From the NCBI RefSeq assembly GCF_012641095.1, contig NZ_JAAVSC010000009.1, positions 32,469-96,468 on the forward strand: a stretch of 64,000 nucleotides of DNA. Reading direction: 5' to 3'. Every line of letters starts with the position of its first letter. Within the stretch, counting starts at the first letter, position 1. Shown here piece by piece: positions 36,367 through 44,572 of the stretch. Below the pieces are notes generated by a model. It was not told where the DNA came from. It was given only the letters and a program-made list of their open reading frames with translations, and made no database searches. The position numbers and the translations under genes are program-made. Source of the DNA: Lactobacillus sp. HBUAS51381 (GTDB lineage Bacteria; Bacillota; Bacilli; Lactobacillales; Lactobacillaceae).

Positions 36367-38718
36367 CTAGTCAGAGGTCTCTGGCTGGTCAGTCGGCTTA
36401 TCCGGTTGTTTATAGACCTGACGCGGCTTGCTGCCCTCTTGGGGACCAATATAACCACGCTGCTCCAGATCATCCATGATCCGCGCTGCTCGATTATACC
36501 CGATGCGGAAACGCCGTTGTAACAGCGATGTGCTAGCCTTCTGCTGCTCCACGACGAATTTCAGGGCATCATCGAACAGTTCATCATCACTGTCACCGGC
36601 CTCTTCTTGCTGGATTTCCTCATCACTCACCATCATGTCCTCATCGTAATCGGCCGTCTGCTGTTGCTTGATGAAGTCCACCACGTTGGCGACATCCTCA
36701 TCCGGAATAAAGGCGCCCTGAACACGAACGGGCGAGTTAGCATCTACGGGTTGGTAGAGCATATCCCCACGTCCCAGAAGCTTTTCTGCCCCGTTGGTAT
36801 CCAGAATTGTGCGTGAATCAATCCCACTGGACACGGCAAAGGCAATCCGAGACGGCACATTGGCCTTAATCAGACCGGTGATGACGTCAACGGATGGGCG
36901 CTGCGTGGCCAGAATCATGTGAACACCGGCGGCACGACCCATCTGGGCCAATCGGATAATCGCATCTTCAACTTCACTAGAAACCGTCATCATCAAGTCG
37001 GCCAATTCATCGACGACCACCACAATGTAGGGTAAGGTCGGCCGCGCCTGGTCATCCTCGGCGTTAGCCTTCTGTACAAAGGCGTTGTATCCGGAGATCT
37101 TTCGTTGCCCAAACTGTGAAAACAGCTCGTAGCGCCGTTCCATTTCGGCGACAACCTTATGTAGCGCTCGGGCCGCCTTCTTGGGTTCCGAAACGACCGG
37201 TGTCAGCAAATGCGGAATCCCATTGTAGACGCTTAATTCAACCTTCTTCGGATCAATCAACATGAGCTTGACCTGATCGGGTCGGGCGTTCATTAAAATA
37301 CTGGTAATAATGCCATTGATGGCCACGGACTTACCACTCCCGGTCGCACCGGCAATCAGTAAATGGGGCATCTTGGTCAAATCCATGCTGACGACCTGCC
37401 CCGTCACGTTGCGTCCCAGTGGTACTTGTAACGGTTTATTGGGGTGTGGCGGCTGGGCCTCCACCACATCACGAAAGGCCACGGTGGAGACCTCCTTGTT
37501 GGGAACTTCAATCCCAATTAACGACTTGCCGGGAATCGGCGCTTGAATCCGAATGCCCTTGGCCGCTAACGCCAGTGCCAAATCATCGGCCAAATTCACA
37601 ATTCGGGATACCTTGACCCCGATGGCTGGATGAAGTTCATACTCCGTCACGGAAGGTCCCAGACTGACGTTCTTGACTTCGGCATCGACGCCAAAACTGT
37701 CGAGCGTTTGCTTGAGAATCTTCGTGTTGGCATCAATCGCGTTCACTTCGTCGGTCTGATCGGTCGGCGGTACCTGTTTGAGCAGATCGGCCGTCGGTAA
37801 TTGATAGTTCGGATCGACCGGCGTGCTGTTAACCAGCGCCGCATCAGCATCCTCAGCCGGTTCCGTTGTCGCGGCGGCGTGACTTGACGCCTTGGGCTGT
37901 TCATTTGCTGCCACCGTAATGTGGTAACTGGGCTCCTGACTAGCTGGCTTGGCCGTGGCCACGGGGTCCGGTAAGTCTTTGTCATCCGGATCAAGCGGGG
38001 TTACTGACTTCGTCGCCTTCACGGGTTTGGCCGTCTCACGCTTAGCACGCAGGTCCTTGGCCTTTTCATTTCCCCGCTTCAGGGCATCACCACTGGCTTG
38101 GACGCCGTGATGCAGCGTCTGCCCGATGGTCTGTACCCAGTGTTGAATCGTCGCAAACGGGATCTGGAAGAAGACAATGACGCCCCCCAACATGAGTAGC
38201 CAGGCCGCGACTTGAGCGCCCACCAGCGCGATTAACCACGCCACAATGCTGAGCTCAAAGGCCCCTATGGCCCCACCACCCAGCTGAGCAGTCAGCCCAC
38301 CACTCCAGAAGTCGGCGAGACCGGCCTGCCAAGTGGTTGCCAAAAACTGACTGTGCTGATCGATTTCAATAAAGTGATTGGCCGTAATCCACAGGAGCCA
38401 GCCCCCGTAGATCAGGCCGCCCCCGATCCAATAATGACGGGCCAATTGCGGTAACACCCCGGTCACGGCTAGGGCGGCCCCTAGCGCACCAATCAAGACG
38501 AGACCGAATTGGTAGGTGTCGCCAATCACGAGCCGAATTAAATTGGCCCATAACGTTCCCAGCAGGCCAAGATTAAAGAGTCCCAGCGCGGCTAGAGCCA
38601 AAAGCACGAGGCCAATCACGTTACTGGTATAGGGAAACGGCTGCTTTTTCGTCGTCCGCCGTTTCGTTGGTTTGCGTTTAGTTGGCCGCCGTCGCGATGT
38701 TTTTCGTTTCGTAGCCAA
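36367..38718 (-). CDS. ftsK: DNA translocase FtsK/SpoIIIE
   Basis: A 783-residue hexameric DNA pump that clears chromosomes from the closing septum. A basic N-terminus is followed by four membrane helices (about residues 30-190) and a Lys/Pro/Ala-rich linker. The motor has alpha and beta parts with Walker [14 protein letters not shown] and Walker [15 protein letters not shown]. The C-terminal winged-helix gamma domain ([30 protein letters not shown]) reads chromosomal polarity sequences. A TTG at 38718 is the likely start: AGGGGG lies seven bases before it, while the ATG six codons upstream overlaps that site. Confidence 0.96.
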   Translation of the reverse strand: MATKRKTSRRRPTKRKPTKRRTTKKQPFPYTSNVIGLVLLALAALGLFNLGLLGTLWANLIRLVIGDTYQFGLVLIGALGAALAVTGVLPQLARHYWIGGGLIYGGWLLWITANHFIEIDQHSQFLATTWQAGLADFWSGGLTAQLGGGAIGAFELSIVAWLIALVGAQVAAWLLMLGGVIVFFQIPFATIQHWVQTIGQTLHHGVQASGDALKRGNEKAKDLRAKRETAKPVKATKSVTPLDPDDKDLPDPVATAKPASQEPSYHITVAANEQPKASSHAAATTEPAEDADAALVNSTPVDPNYQLPTADLLKQVPPTDQTDEVNAIDANTKILKQTLDSFGVDAEVKNVSLGPSVTEYELHPAIGVKVSRIVNLADDLALALAAKGIRIQAPIPGKSLIGIEVPNKEVSTVAFRDVVEAQPPHPNKPLQVPLGRNVTGQVVSMDLTKMPHLLIAGATGSGKSVAINGIITSILMNARPDQVKLMLIDPKKVELSVYNGIPHLLTPVVSEPKKAARALHKVVAEMERRYELFSQFGQRKISGYNAFVQKANAEDDQARPTLPYIVVVVDELADLMMTVSSEVEDAIIRLAQMGRAAGVHMILATQRPSVDVITGLIKANVPSRIAFAVSSGIDSRTILDTNGAEKLLGRGDMLYQPVDANSPVRVQGAFIPDEDVANVVDFIKQQQTADYDEDMMVSDEEIQQEEAGDSDDELFDDALKFVVEQQKASTSLLQRRFRIGYNRAARIMDDLEQRGYIGPQEGSKPRQVYKQPDKPTDQPETSD

Positions 38719-38751
38719 GAAGCGGCCCCCTTTCATAGATCATGTCAAAAA

Positions 38752-39264
38752 TTATTTCAGCTTATCGTGTGGGTACTGATGGACCCGTTCGAGATTAGGA
38801 AATTGCTGTTGCCGTAACACTTCATAGATGACAATCGCGGCCGAATTCGATAAGTTCAACGCCCGAATGTGTCGGTCATCTTGCGGGATTCGAATACATT
38901 TCTCGGCGTTCTTACGCATGAAGGGTTCGGGTAATCCCGTCGTTTCTTTGCCGAATAAGAAGTAATGGTCATTATCATTCAGACTGTAATCGGGTTCCGT
39001 ATAGTCCTGATCGGCGAATTTAGACACTAAGTACAGTTGGGTAGGGTCCGGAATCGACGCTAAAAATTCTGGCAAGTTTTCGTGGTACCGGACATCCACC
39101 TTGTCCCAGTAGTCCAGACCCGCCCGCTTCAAATGGGCATCATCCACTGAAAAGCCCAGTGGTTTGATGAGGTCGAGGATCGTGTCCGTGCCGGCGCAGG
39201 TCCGGGCAATATTTCCCGTATTCGCTGGAAATAGGGGTTCAAATAGTGCGATATGGTTAGTCAT
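38752..39264 (-). CDS. trmL: tRNA (cytidine(34)-2'-O)-methyltransferase
   Basis: A 170-residue SPOUT-class enzyme that 2'-O-methylates the wobble base of tRNA-Leu species. N-terminal HIALFEPLFPANTGNIARTC, the knot segment FGKETTGLPEPF and IRIPQDDRHIRALNLSNSAAIVIYE are diagnostic. The ATG at 39264 has a GGAG eight bases upstream; the longer ORF reading adds 43 residues with no family similarity. Confidence 0.93.
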   Translation of the reverse strand: MTNHIALFEPLFPANTGNIARTCAGTDTILDLIKPLGFSVDDAHLKRAGLDYWDKVDVRYHENLPEFLASIPDPTQLYLVSKFADQDYTEPDYSLNDNDHYFLFGKETTGLPEPFMRKNAEKCIRIPQDDRHIRALNLSNSAAIVIYEVLRQQQFPNLERVHQYPHDKLK

Positions 39265-39441
39265 GTTCTCTTCTCCGTTCTGTCTATCAAACATTCGTTC
39301 TGTCCCATTATTATAGCCATTCTGATTGGCTTTTGACAAGCCCACTTTCACGTCAAACCAGGGCAACACGGTTCTCTGCGATGTGGTTTTCACGTCACCC
39401 TGACGCCCCAGTGTTAGGCACCGTCTCCGCCTGAAGTGCAG

Positions 39442-39485
39442 AAAAAAAGCAGTTCCTCGGTGTGGGCACGGCGAGGAGCTGCTTT
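39442..39485 (-). terminator. Terminator of the AI-2E/rlmA unit
   Basis: AAAGCAG.TCCTCG (39446-39459) pairs with CGAGGA.CTGCTTT (39472-39485), followed by a seven-base T-run on the minus strand. It lies about 130 bases past the rlmA stop. Confidence 0.85.
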
Positions 39486-39615
39486 AGTGAAGTGCTACTT
39501 GTCAGCCGCTAACAGTTCTCACTGATATCGACCGCCAAACGATTTCTCATTGGTAAATATAACACCGCTTTGTCAGGTTCGCAAGCCCTATGCCTAAGAT
39601 TCATTAACGTTTTAC

Positions 39616-40467
39616 TCAATTCACTTGCGTCCTTAACAAGGTGACATCGACCGTAATATGGTCAAATGGATGGGCCCGGACCGCCGCTAATTGGGCGTCA
39701 TCGGCCCCCCAATGCATGGGGGTCATCAGCATCAGATCGGCAAACAAGTCCGCTGGCACCGGAACCTGATAACGAATCCGCTGCGCCGTGGCATCGGGAT
39801 AATGTTGCTTGAATAGCCCCAACACGTTGCCGTTGTCGTAGGTTGCGTGGGCGCTACCGGCTGGGAAGATGGCCTGCCGTAATTCAATCAGATAGTCCGC
39901 GTTGGGAATCACCTTCAGTAACTGGCCTCCTGGCGCCATCACCCGATTAAATTCCTTGTAGGCGGATGGCGAAAAGAGATCCAGGACCGTCGTGAACGCA
40001 CCATCGCTAAAGGGCATCTGGGCCAAATCGGCCACGCAGAAGAATGCGGGACTGCCCAGTTGCGTCGCCAGATTGATTCCCGGCTTGGATAAGTCAAAGC
40101 CAATGGCCGTGTCCCGGTTGTCGCGGCGCTGGAGAACGTCCGCTAACGGGGTCCCCTCCCCACACCCAACGTCTAAGATTGTTTGGGGACTCGCCGGCAT
40201 TTGGGCGGCAAACTCAGCGGTAATTCCGGCGAATAGGCCGGCCTGAAGCATGCGGCGGCGCGCGGCCAACATGTCGTTATCGTATTCGCTGGCTACCGCG
40301 CGCTGCATGAAGTACAGGGTGCCCTTCTTGGACAGATCCACGTTGTGCCCCTGCGGACAGACGAGGCTGTGACCCGCAACATGATCGTACGGGGCCAGGC
40401 AGACCGGACAGCGAAATAAGTTTACGTGTGCGGTCAGAAAGGCAGCCGCTTCATCAATTTTTTTCAT
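39616..40467 (-). CDS. rlmA: 23S rRNA (guanine-N1)-methyltransferase RlmA type
   Basis: A 283-residue SAM-dependent methyltransferase of the RlmA family; in Gram-positives the RlmA(II) form acts on G748 and influences tylosin resistance. It has an N-terminal zinc ribbon with CPVC and CPQGH (residues 20-41) and the SAM-binding motif ILDVGCGEGTP near residue 92. DLFSP replaces the NPPY motif, as in this family. It overlaps the AI-2E transporter gene by 14 bases, indicating translational coupling. Confidence 0.9.
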   Translation of the reverse strand: MKKIDEAAAFLTAHVNLFRCPVCLAPYDHVAGHSLVCPQGHNVDLSKKGTLYFMQRAVASEYDNDMLAARRRMLQAGLFAGITAEFAAQMPASPQTILDVGCGEGTPLADVLQRRDNRDTAIGFDLSKPGINLATQLGSPAFFCVADLAQMPFSDGAFTTVLDLFSPSAYKEFNRVMAPGGQLLKVIPNADYLIELRQAIFPAGSAHATYDNGNVLGLFKQHYPDATAQRIRYQVPVPADLFADLMLMTPMHWGADDAQLAAVRAHPFDHITVDVTLLRTQVN

Positions 40468-41638
40468 CAGTTGGTTCTCCTTGTTCAGTCACGGGTGCGG
40501 GCGTCTCGTCGTAACCGCCCACAAATTGGCGGTACCAGCGAAAGCTCTCGGTAGCGATCACGCGAATCACGGCGTATCCGGGGATTCCCAGAACCACGCC
40601 GAGAACGCCAAAGGCTTTCCCGGAGATCAGTAAAATAAAAATAATCGTTAACGGGTGAATCTTTAATGAGCTTCCTAAAACCAGTGGCGAGATGAAGCGA
40701 CCTTCCAGTGTCTGTTCGACAATGAAAACGATCAGTACCTTCACCAGCATCCACGGCGAGATAAAGGCCGCGACCACCACGGCCGGAACCATAGCCAAGA
40801 ATGAACCCAGGTAAGGCACCAGATTCAAGACACCGGCCACGATGCCCAGTAGTAAGGCAAACCGCAAGCCAACAATCAAGAAACCAACGTAGAAGAGAAT
40901 CGCCACGATAAAGGCCACGATTAACTGGCCCCGCACATAATTACTGACTTGACGATTCATTTCAACCAAGAGGTGCTTCGCCGATTCACGGTGCTTAACG
41001 GGTAAAATCTTGGCTAAATAATCCGGCAACTGGTGACCGTCACGCAATAAGTAGAAGAGAATGAACGGTGCTGTGATGACGCCTACCGCGATGGAAACCA
41101 CCCGACCCACGATATTGCCGACGGAGCTGACCGTACTCTGCGCAAAGCCAGAAATTACCGAAGACGAGCTATCGGACAACTGCTGGTTAAACTGATCCAA
41201 TTGGGCTTTGAGCCCACTCAGACGGTCGTCTTGAAGCCACATGGACACGGTGTTGGTCACATCGTGCCAATACTGGGGCCACTCGGCGATTAAGGTCATC
41301 AGTTGCCGCTGAACCATGGGGATCAGACTGCCAATTCCCCACACGATCAGGAGTGCCACGATGACGAACAGGCTCAGGATGGACCACGTTCGCCCCACGT
41401 GGCGTTTTTCCAATAAATCCACCAGCGGATTTAGTAAATAATAGCCGACACCGGCTAAAATAATCGGAAGTCCTACGATTTGCCAGACCAAAACGAGCGG
41501 TGTCGCAAGCCATGGGACTTTACTTAGGACTAGTAAAATGAGTAAAATAAGAAGGGTGATAGTTAGTAAAGCGACCAATCGATTATTGACCACCCAGTTC
41601 CAGAACCAGGAACGTGATTTGTGCGTATCTGCTTTCAA
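40454..41638 (-). CDS. AI-2E family (TqsA/PerM-like) membrane transporter
   Basis: A 394-residue polytopic protein with the PerM/AI-2E layout: N-terminal helices, an extracellular region (about 105-165), and a conserved C-terminal helix bundle with VPYLGSFLAMVPAVVVA and ISPLVLGSSLKIHPLTIIFILLISG. Members export AI-2 in some species or act as Na+/H+ exchangers in others, so the substrate is open. A TTG at 41638 is the likely start with GGGAGG seven bases upstream; an upstream ATG has no such site. Confidence 0.88.
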   Translation of the reverse strand: MKADTHKSRSWFWNWVVNNRLVALLTITLLILLILLVLSKVPWLATPLVLVWQIVGLPIILAGVGYYLLNPLVDLLEKRHVGRTWSILSLFVIVALLIVWGIGSLIPMVQRQLMTLIAEWPQYWHDVTNTVSMWLQDDRLSGLKAQLDQFNQQLSDSSSSVISGFAQSTVSSVGNIVGRVVSIAVGVITAPFILFYLLRDGHQLPDYLAKILPVKHRESAKHLLVEMNRQVSNYVRGQLIVAFIVAILFYVGFLIVGLRFALLLGIVAGVLNLVPYLGSFLAMVPAVVVAAFISPWMLVKVLIVFIVEQTLEGRFISPLVLGSSLKIHPLTIIFILLISGKAFGVLGVVLGIPGYAVIRVIATESFRWYRQFVGGYDETPAPVTEQGEPTDEKN

Positions 41639-41727
41639 TAGCTTCCCTCCCGTTGATAGCGTGCGTATATTGTACCATATCGTTAGCTTCATTGACGACT
41701 ATCTAAGTTGAGAAAGGATTGACGATT

Positions 41728-42354
41728 TTGCTGTTAGTTGAACCGTTATTAGAAAATTATCCACAACTCCCCACCGCTATTGAGGCCGGCGCCAAGCGCG
41801 TTGCCCTCGCCGACAACCTCGCTGTCGGTGGCACGACCATTAGCAAGGGCGTCATGGGCGAAGCCGTCCGTTACGCCCACGAGCATCAGGTTACCTTAGA
41901 CGTCGTGATTGCCCCCCGCGGTGGTCACAGCCCCTACAATGACGTCGAGATTAAGATGATGGAAGCCGATCTCTTAGAGGCCCAGCAGTTGGGGGTGGAC
42001 GGCGCCATCTTCGGGGCCCTCACCCTACAACACCAGCTCGATCACGAAGCGTTAAGTCTGCTCATTGCTGCCGCTGGTGGCATGACATTAACCTTCAGTA
42101 CCGCCTTCGACCAGATTCGTCCTCAGGATCGGGGCGTCGCGGTCGATTGGTTGGCCAACCAAGGCTTTGACCACGTCTTAAGTACCGGTCTCGCCAATGA
42201 AGATCGGCTGGAAGACTGGACAATGACCAAACGTCTGACTGATTCGGTTGGTCTGATGCTCGTTCCTGCTGGCGTTGCCGCACACGATGTTCAACAAGTG
42301 GCTAAGCAGCTGGGAACTCAGTTACTTTATGGTAAGAAAGTATTGGCACTCTAA
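41728..42354 (+). CDS. cutC: CutC family protein
   Basis: A 208-residue TIM-barrel protein of the CutC family, long named a copper-homeostasis protein although direct copper handling is disputed. Recognisable are the N-terminal VEPLLENYPQLPTAIEAGAKRVALADNL strand-helix unit, VIAPRGGHSPYNDVEIKMMEADL, and STAFDQ in the second half. TTG at 41728 is preferred because AAAGGA lies nine bases before it; a TTG nine bases upstream abuts that site. It is transcribed opposite to its neighbours and ends at a strong terminator. Confidence 0.85.
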   Translation: MLLVEPLLENYPQLPTAIEAGAKRVALADNLAVGGTTISKGVMGEAVRYAHEHQVTLDVVIAPRGGHSPYNDVEIKMMEADLLEAQQLGVDGAIFGALTLQHQLDHEALSLLIAAAGGMTLTFSTAFDQIRPQDRGVAVDWLANQGFDHVLSTGLANEDRLEDWTMTKRLTDSVGLMLVPAGVAAHDVQQVAKQLGTQLLYGKKVLAL

Positions 42355-42360
42355 ATTTAA

Positions 42361-42403
42361 AGGGACCTCATCGGAGTATCTTCTCCGGTGAGGCCCCTTT
42401 TTT
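42361..42403 (+). terminator. Terminator of cutC
   Basis: GGGACCTCA.CGGAG pairs with CTCCG.TGAGGCCCC, followed by seven T. It begins seven bases past the stop codon. Confidence 0.92.
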
Positions 42404-42510
42404 CATGAACGCCCATCAATCCTCGAGTTGCCGTATGCAACTATTTTCAGAATCGATTTTTCTAAAAATAGCTTCAGGGAGGCTACACTTTCCCATTCAA
42501 ATTCAAGTCT

Positions 42511-44013
42511 TTATAAGTTAATGTCAGTTAACAAGTTCTCCCACTTTTTGGTAATCGCTACTTCTGAATAAGTCTTCGCTATTTGTAAGCTATTCAACTT
42601 GTAGTTGTGTTGCCGTTCCGGATCACTAAAGTATTCTCGTGCACGCTGATATAAAAGCTCAAGCTTATCTCGCTCAACTAAATTACCATTGACCCCATCC
42701 TTAACCATCTCATTTGGGCCATAATTAATGTCGTAACTAATCACAGGCACACCATAACTTAGAGCTTCCAAAACTGTCAGTGAAAATCCTTCTTCTTTAC
42801 TTGTCACCATTTCTAAAGATGCCTGCGCATATTCCCTGGATAGATCAGAGACGAACCCGCGAAAGAAGACATGCCTTTCCAAGTTGTGCTTATCTACATA
42901 ATCTCGAAGTTTTTGTTCCTCAACGCGACTTCCAAAGCCAAATAAATGTAATTCAACGTCGGGAAATTCAGTAACTAATCTTTCCACCACTTGAATCTGA
43001 TGAAGAACTTGCTTTTCTTGAGAAAAACGGGCAACACCAATGATCCGATGTGCCTTCTTTTCAAAAAGATTAACCTTAGCCTTTCGTACGTAACCTACCG
43101 GAATAACAGCAATCGGTGGTAACTGGTCAAAACGAGCAAGTAAGTCTCTTTTTTGAAGTTCTGTAGAGACAATAAATCTGTTGAATTTTTCAGGTTGAGT
43201 TAAAGGTACACGGTAAGGACTTTTCAAAGGTGATTCCAGAACATTATCTTGATCGCGAGTATGTGTACTATGAAAAACAGCACATACCGTTACAGAACTA
43301 GCAGTATTGGCCATTGCCTGTCCGATATAGCCATTCTTATCGCAGAAGTAAATGTCTCCTGCCATAAAAAGACTATCGAAAAAGAAAGTTTGTAGTTCCA
43401 TTTCTGTATCAAAAAACCAGTCACGCTTTCGAAAATCACGTAGGATTATCCGCTTTAGTACCGTTCGATCATTAACTTCCTGATACATCTTTTCTATTTT
43501 AATTTGACCCTGACGATTAAAAAACACTTCACTTTGCACCCGCTGCTGTTCTTTCAAAAACTTTGATTGACTGAGGAAGCCGCGAGAATCATAGATATCA
43601 CGTTGCACCTTCTTATGATCACAGTCAAAGTAGTTGATATAAATAGGCCATTGATAATCTTGCCCAGTAAAGTGTGCATACATAATGAACCGTTCATGTT
43701 CGTCAAAAACCCGTACGTCAGGCGCAATATCTACAAACTCCACTCGAAAATGGCAAACATCCTGCCAAAAATGTATCCAATCGACTGATGCTTCACATTG
43801 ATCTGTAGTGGTTTCTTGGAAATAATCATATAATGTAAAACATTTACCTTGAAGTCCAAATTTCTCCGCATTTTCATGAATTCTAGGATTGTACTTGGTA
43901 TACAAACACTTTGCAGGCCATCCTTGAGCTGCAAATAAACCGATACGATTTACCTGTGCCTTTTCAATGCCAGTTAACTGACTATTAAAGTATGCCCCAA
44001 CAAAATAATTCAT
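42511..44013 (-). CDS. DUF1975-type GT4 glycosyltransferase, class I (AT-rich copy)
   Basis: A 500-residue cytoplasmic glycosyltransferase. The N-terminal half is the DUF1975 type seen in GtfA-like protein glycosyltransferases and TagE-like enzymes (MNYFVG...TGIEKAQVNRIGLF). The C-terminal half is a GT4 domain with IIGVARFSQEKQVLHQ and the EX7E donor motif as EEGFSLTVLE, then NYGPNEMV. It is a close relative of the gene at 57450-58961 but visibly more AT-rich. It lies downstream of the large adhesin and a small membrane protein on the same strand. O-glycosylation of that adhesin is the likely job, by analogy with GtfA/GtfB of streptococci and L. plantarum; wall teichoic acid glucosylation is the alternative. 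Confidence 0.85.
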   Translation of the reverse strand: MNYFVGAYFNSQLTGIEKAQVNRIGLFAAQGWPAKCLYTKYNPRIHENAEKFGLQGKCFTLYDYFQETTTDQCEASVDWIHFWQDVCHFRVEFVDIAPDVRVFDEHERFIMYAHFTGQDYQWPIYINYFDCDHKKVQRDIYDSRGFLSQSKFLKEQQRVQSEVFFNRQGQIKIEKMYQEVNDRTVLKRIILRDFRKRDWFFDTEMELQTFFFDSLFMAGDIYFCDKNGYIGQAMANTASSVTVCAVFHSTHTRDQDNVLESPLKSPYRVPLTQPEKFNRFIVSTELQKRDLLARFDQLPPIAVIPVGYVRKAKVNLFEKKAHRIIGVARFSQEKQVLHQIQVVERLVTEFPDVELHLFGFGSRVEEQKLRDYVDKHNLERHVFFRGFVSDLSREYAQASLEMVTSKEEGFSLTVLEALSYGVPVISYDINYGPNEMVKDGVNGNLVERDKLELLYQRAREYFSDPERQHNYKLNSLQIAKTYSEVAITKKWENLLTDINL

Positions 44014-44026
44014 TTCACAATCCTCC

Positions 44027-44230
44027 TTAAATTTCCCACGGATATTTACCGTCTTTATCTTTTCTTGTGTGTTTCATCATGTATTCAGTTTGCTTATCCA
44101 TACGTTTACGTGTTTTTTTCTTATTATGCCAACGAACAATCAGCACGACAATTCCTAAAACAATGTAAATCGAAAGTCTAAGGAACATCTGAACTGATTT
44201 ATAAGCAAAGAAGCTTGCAAGAATTATCAT
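44027..44230 (-). CDS. Small basic membrane protein between adhesin and glycosyltransferase
   Basis: A 67-residue protein of unknown function. One or two hydrophobic stretches (residues 1-35, MIILASFFAYKSVQMFLRLSIYIVLGIVVLIV) are followed by a strongly basic tail (RWHNKKKTRKRMDKQ and KHTRKDKDGK). AAGGAGG lies eight bases before the ATG at 44230, a convincing start. It ends 13 bases before the glycosyltransferase start, so the two are one unit. Its size and topology recall small accessory secretion proteins, but I see no specific similarity and do not claim it. Confidence 0.7.
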   Translation of the reverse strand: MIILASFFAYKSVQMFLRLSIYIVLGIVVLIVRWHNKKKTRKRMDKQTEYMMKHTRKDKDGKYPWEI

Positions 44231-44266
44231 TACCAAACCCTCCTTAAAGTGTCTAATATTTGCCAA

Positions 44267-44572
44267 CGGCGATCTCTATATTCTCCTACCAACGAGAACT
44301 ACACCTGCTGAATCACTCACTTTTTAAAAATTTCATTTAATTCAATCAATCTTTGGATACAAACAGCCATATCACTCTGCAACTGATTATTGTCGAAAGA
44401 GGCGATAAAAATATTTCATTACTTTGTATGACCAAAGATGACATAGCTATGACGTAGTTTTGCAATCTACTTCTATGTATAAGAGTTCCCCCAGTCTGAC
44501 CCGAAGGGAACCCATCTGAGCGTTAATGATCCACACCCATTTTAAAGATCTGTTCCAAACTCAACCTATTTT
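44267..44572 (-). other. Noncoding gap after the adhesin, with possible terminator
   Basis: About 300 AT-rich bases. GTTCCC (44485-44490) and GGGAAC (44506-44511) can pair around 15 bases, followed on the minus strand by TCTTATA, a weak terminator candidate for the adhesin. Nothing else is recognisable. Confidence 0.4.
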
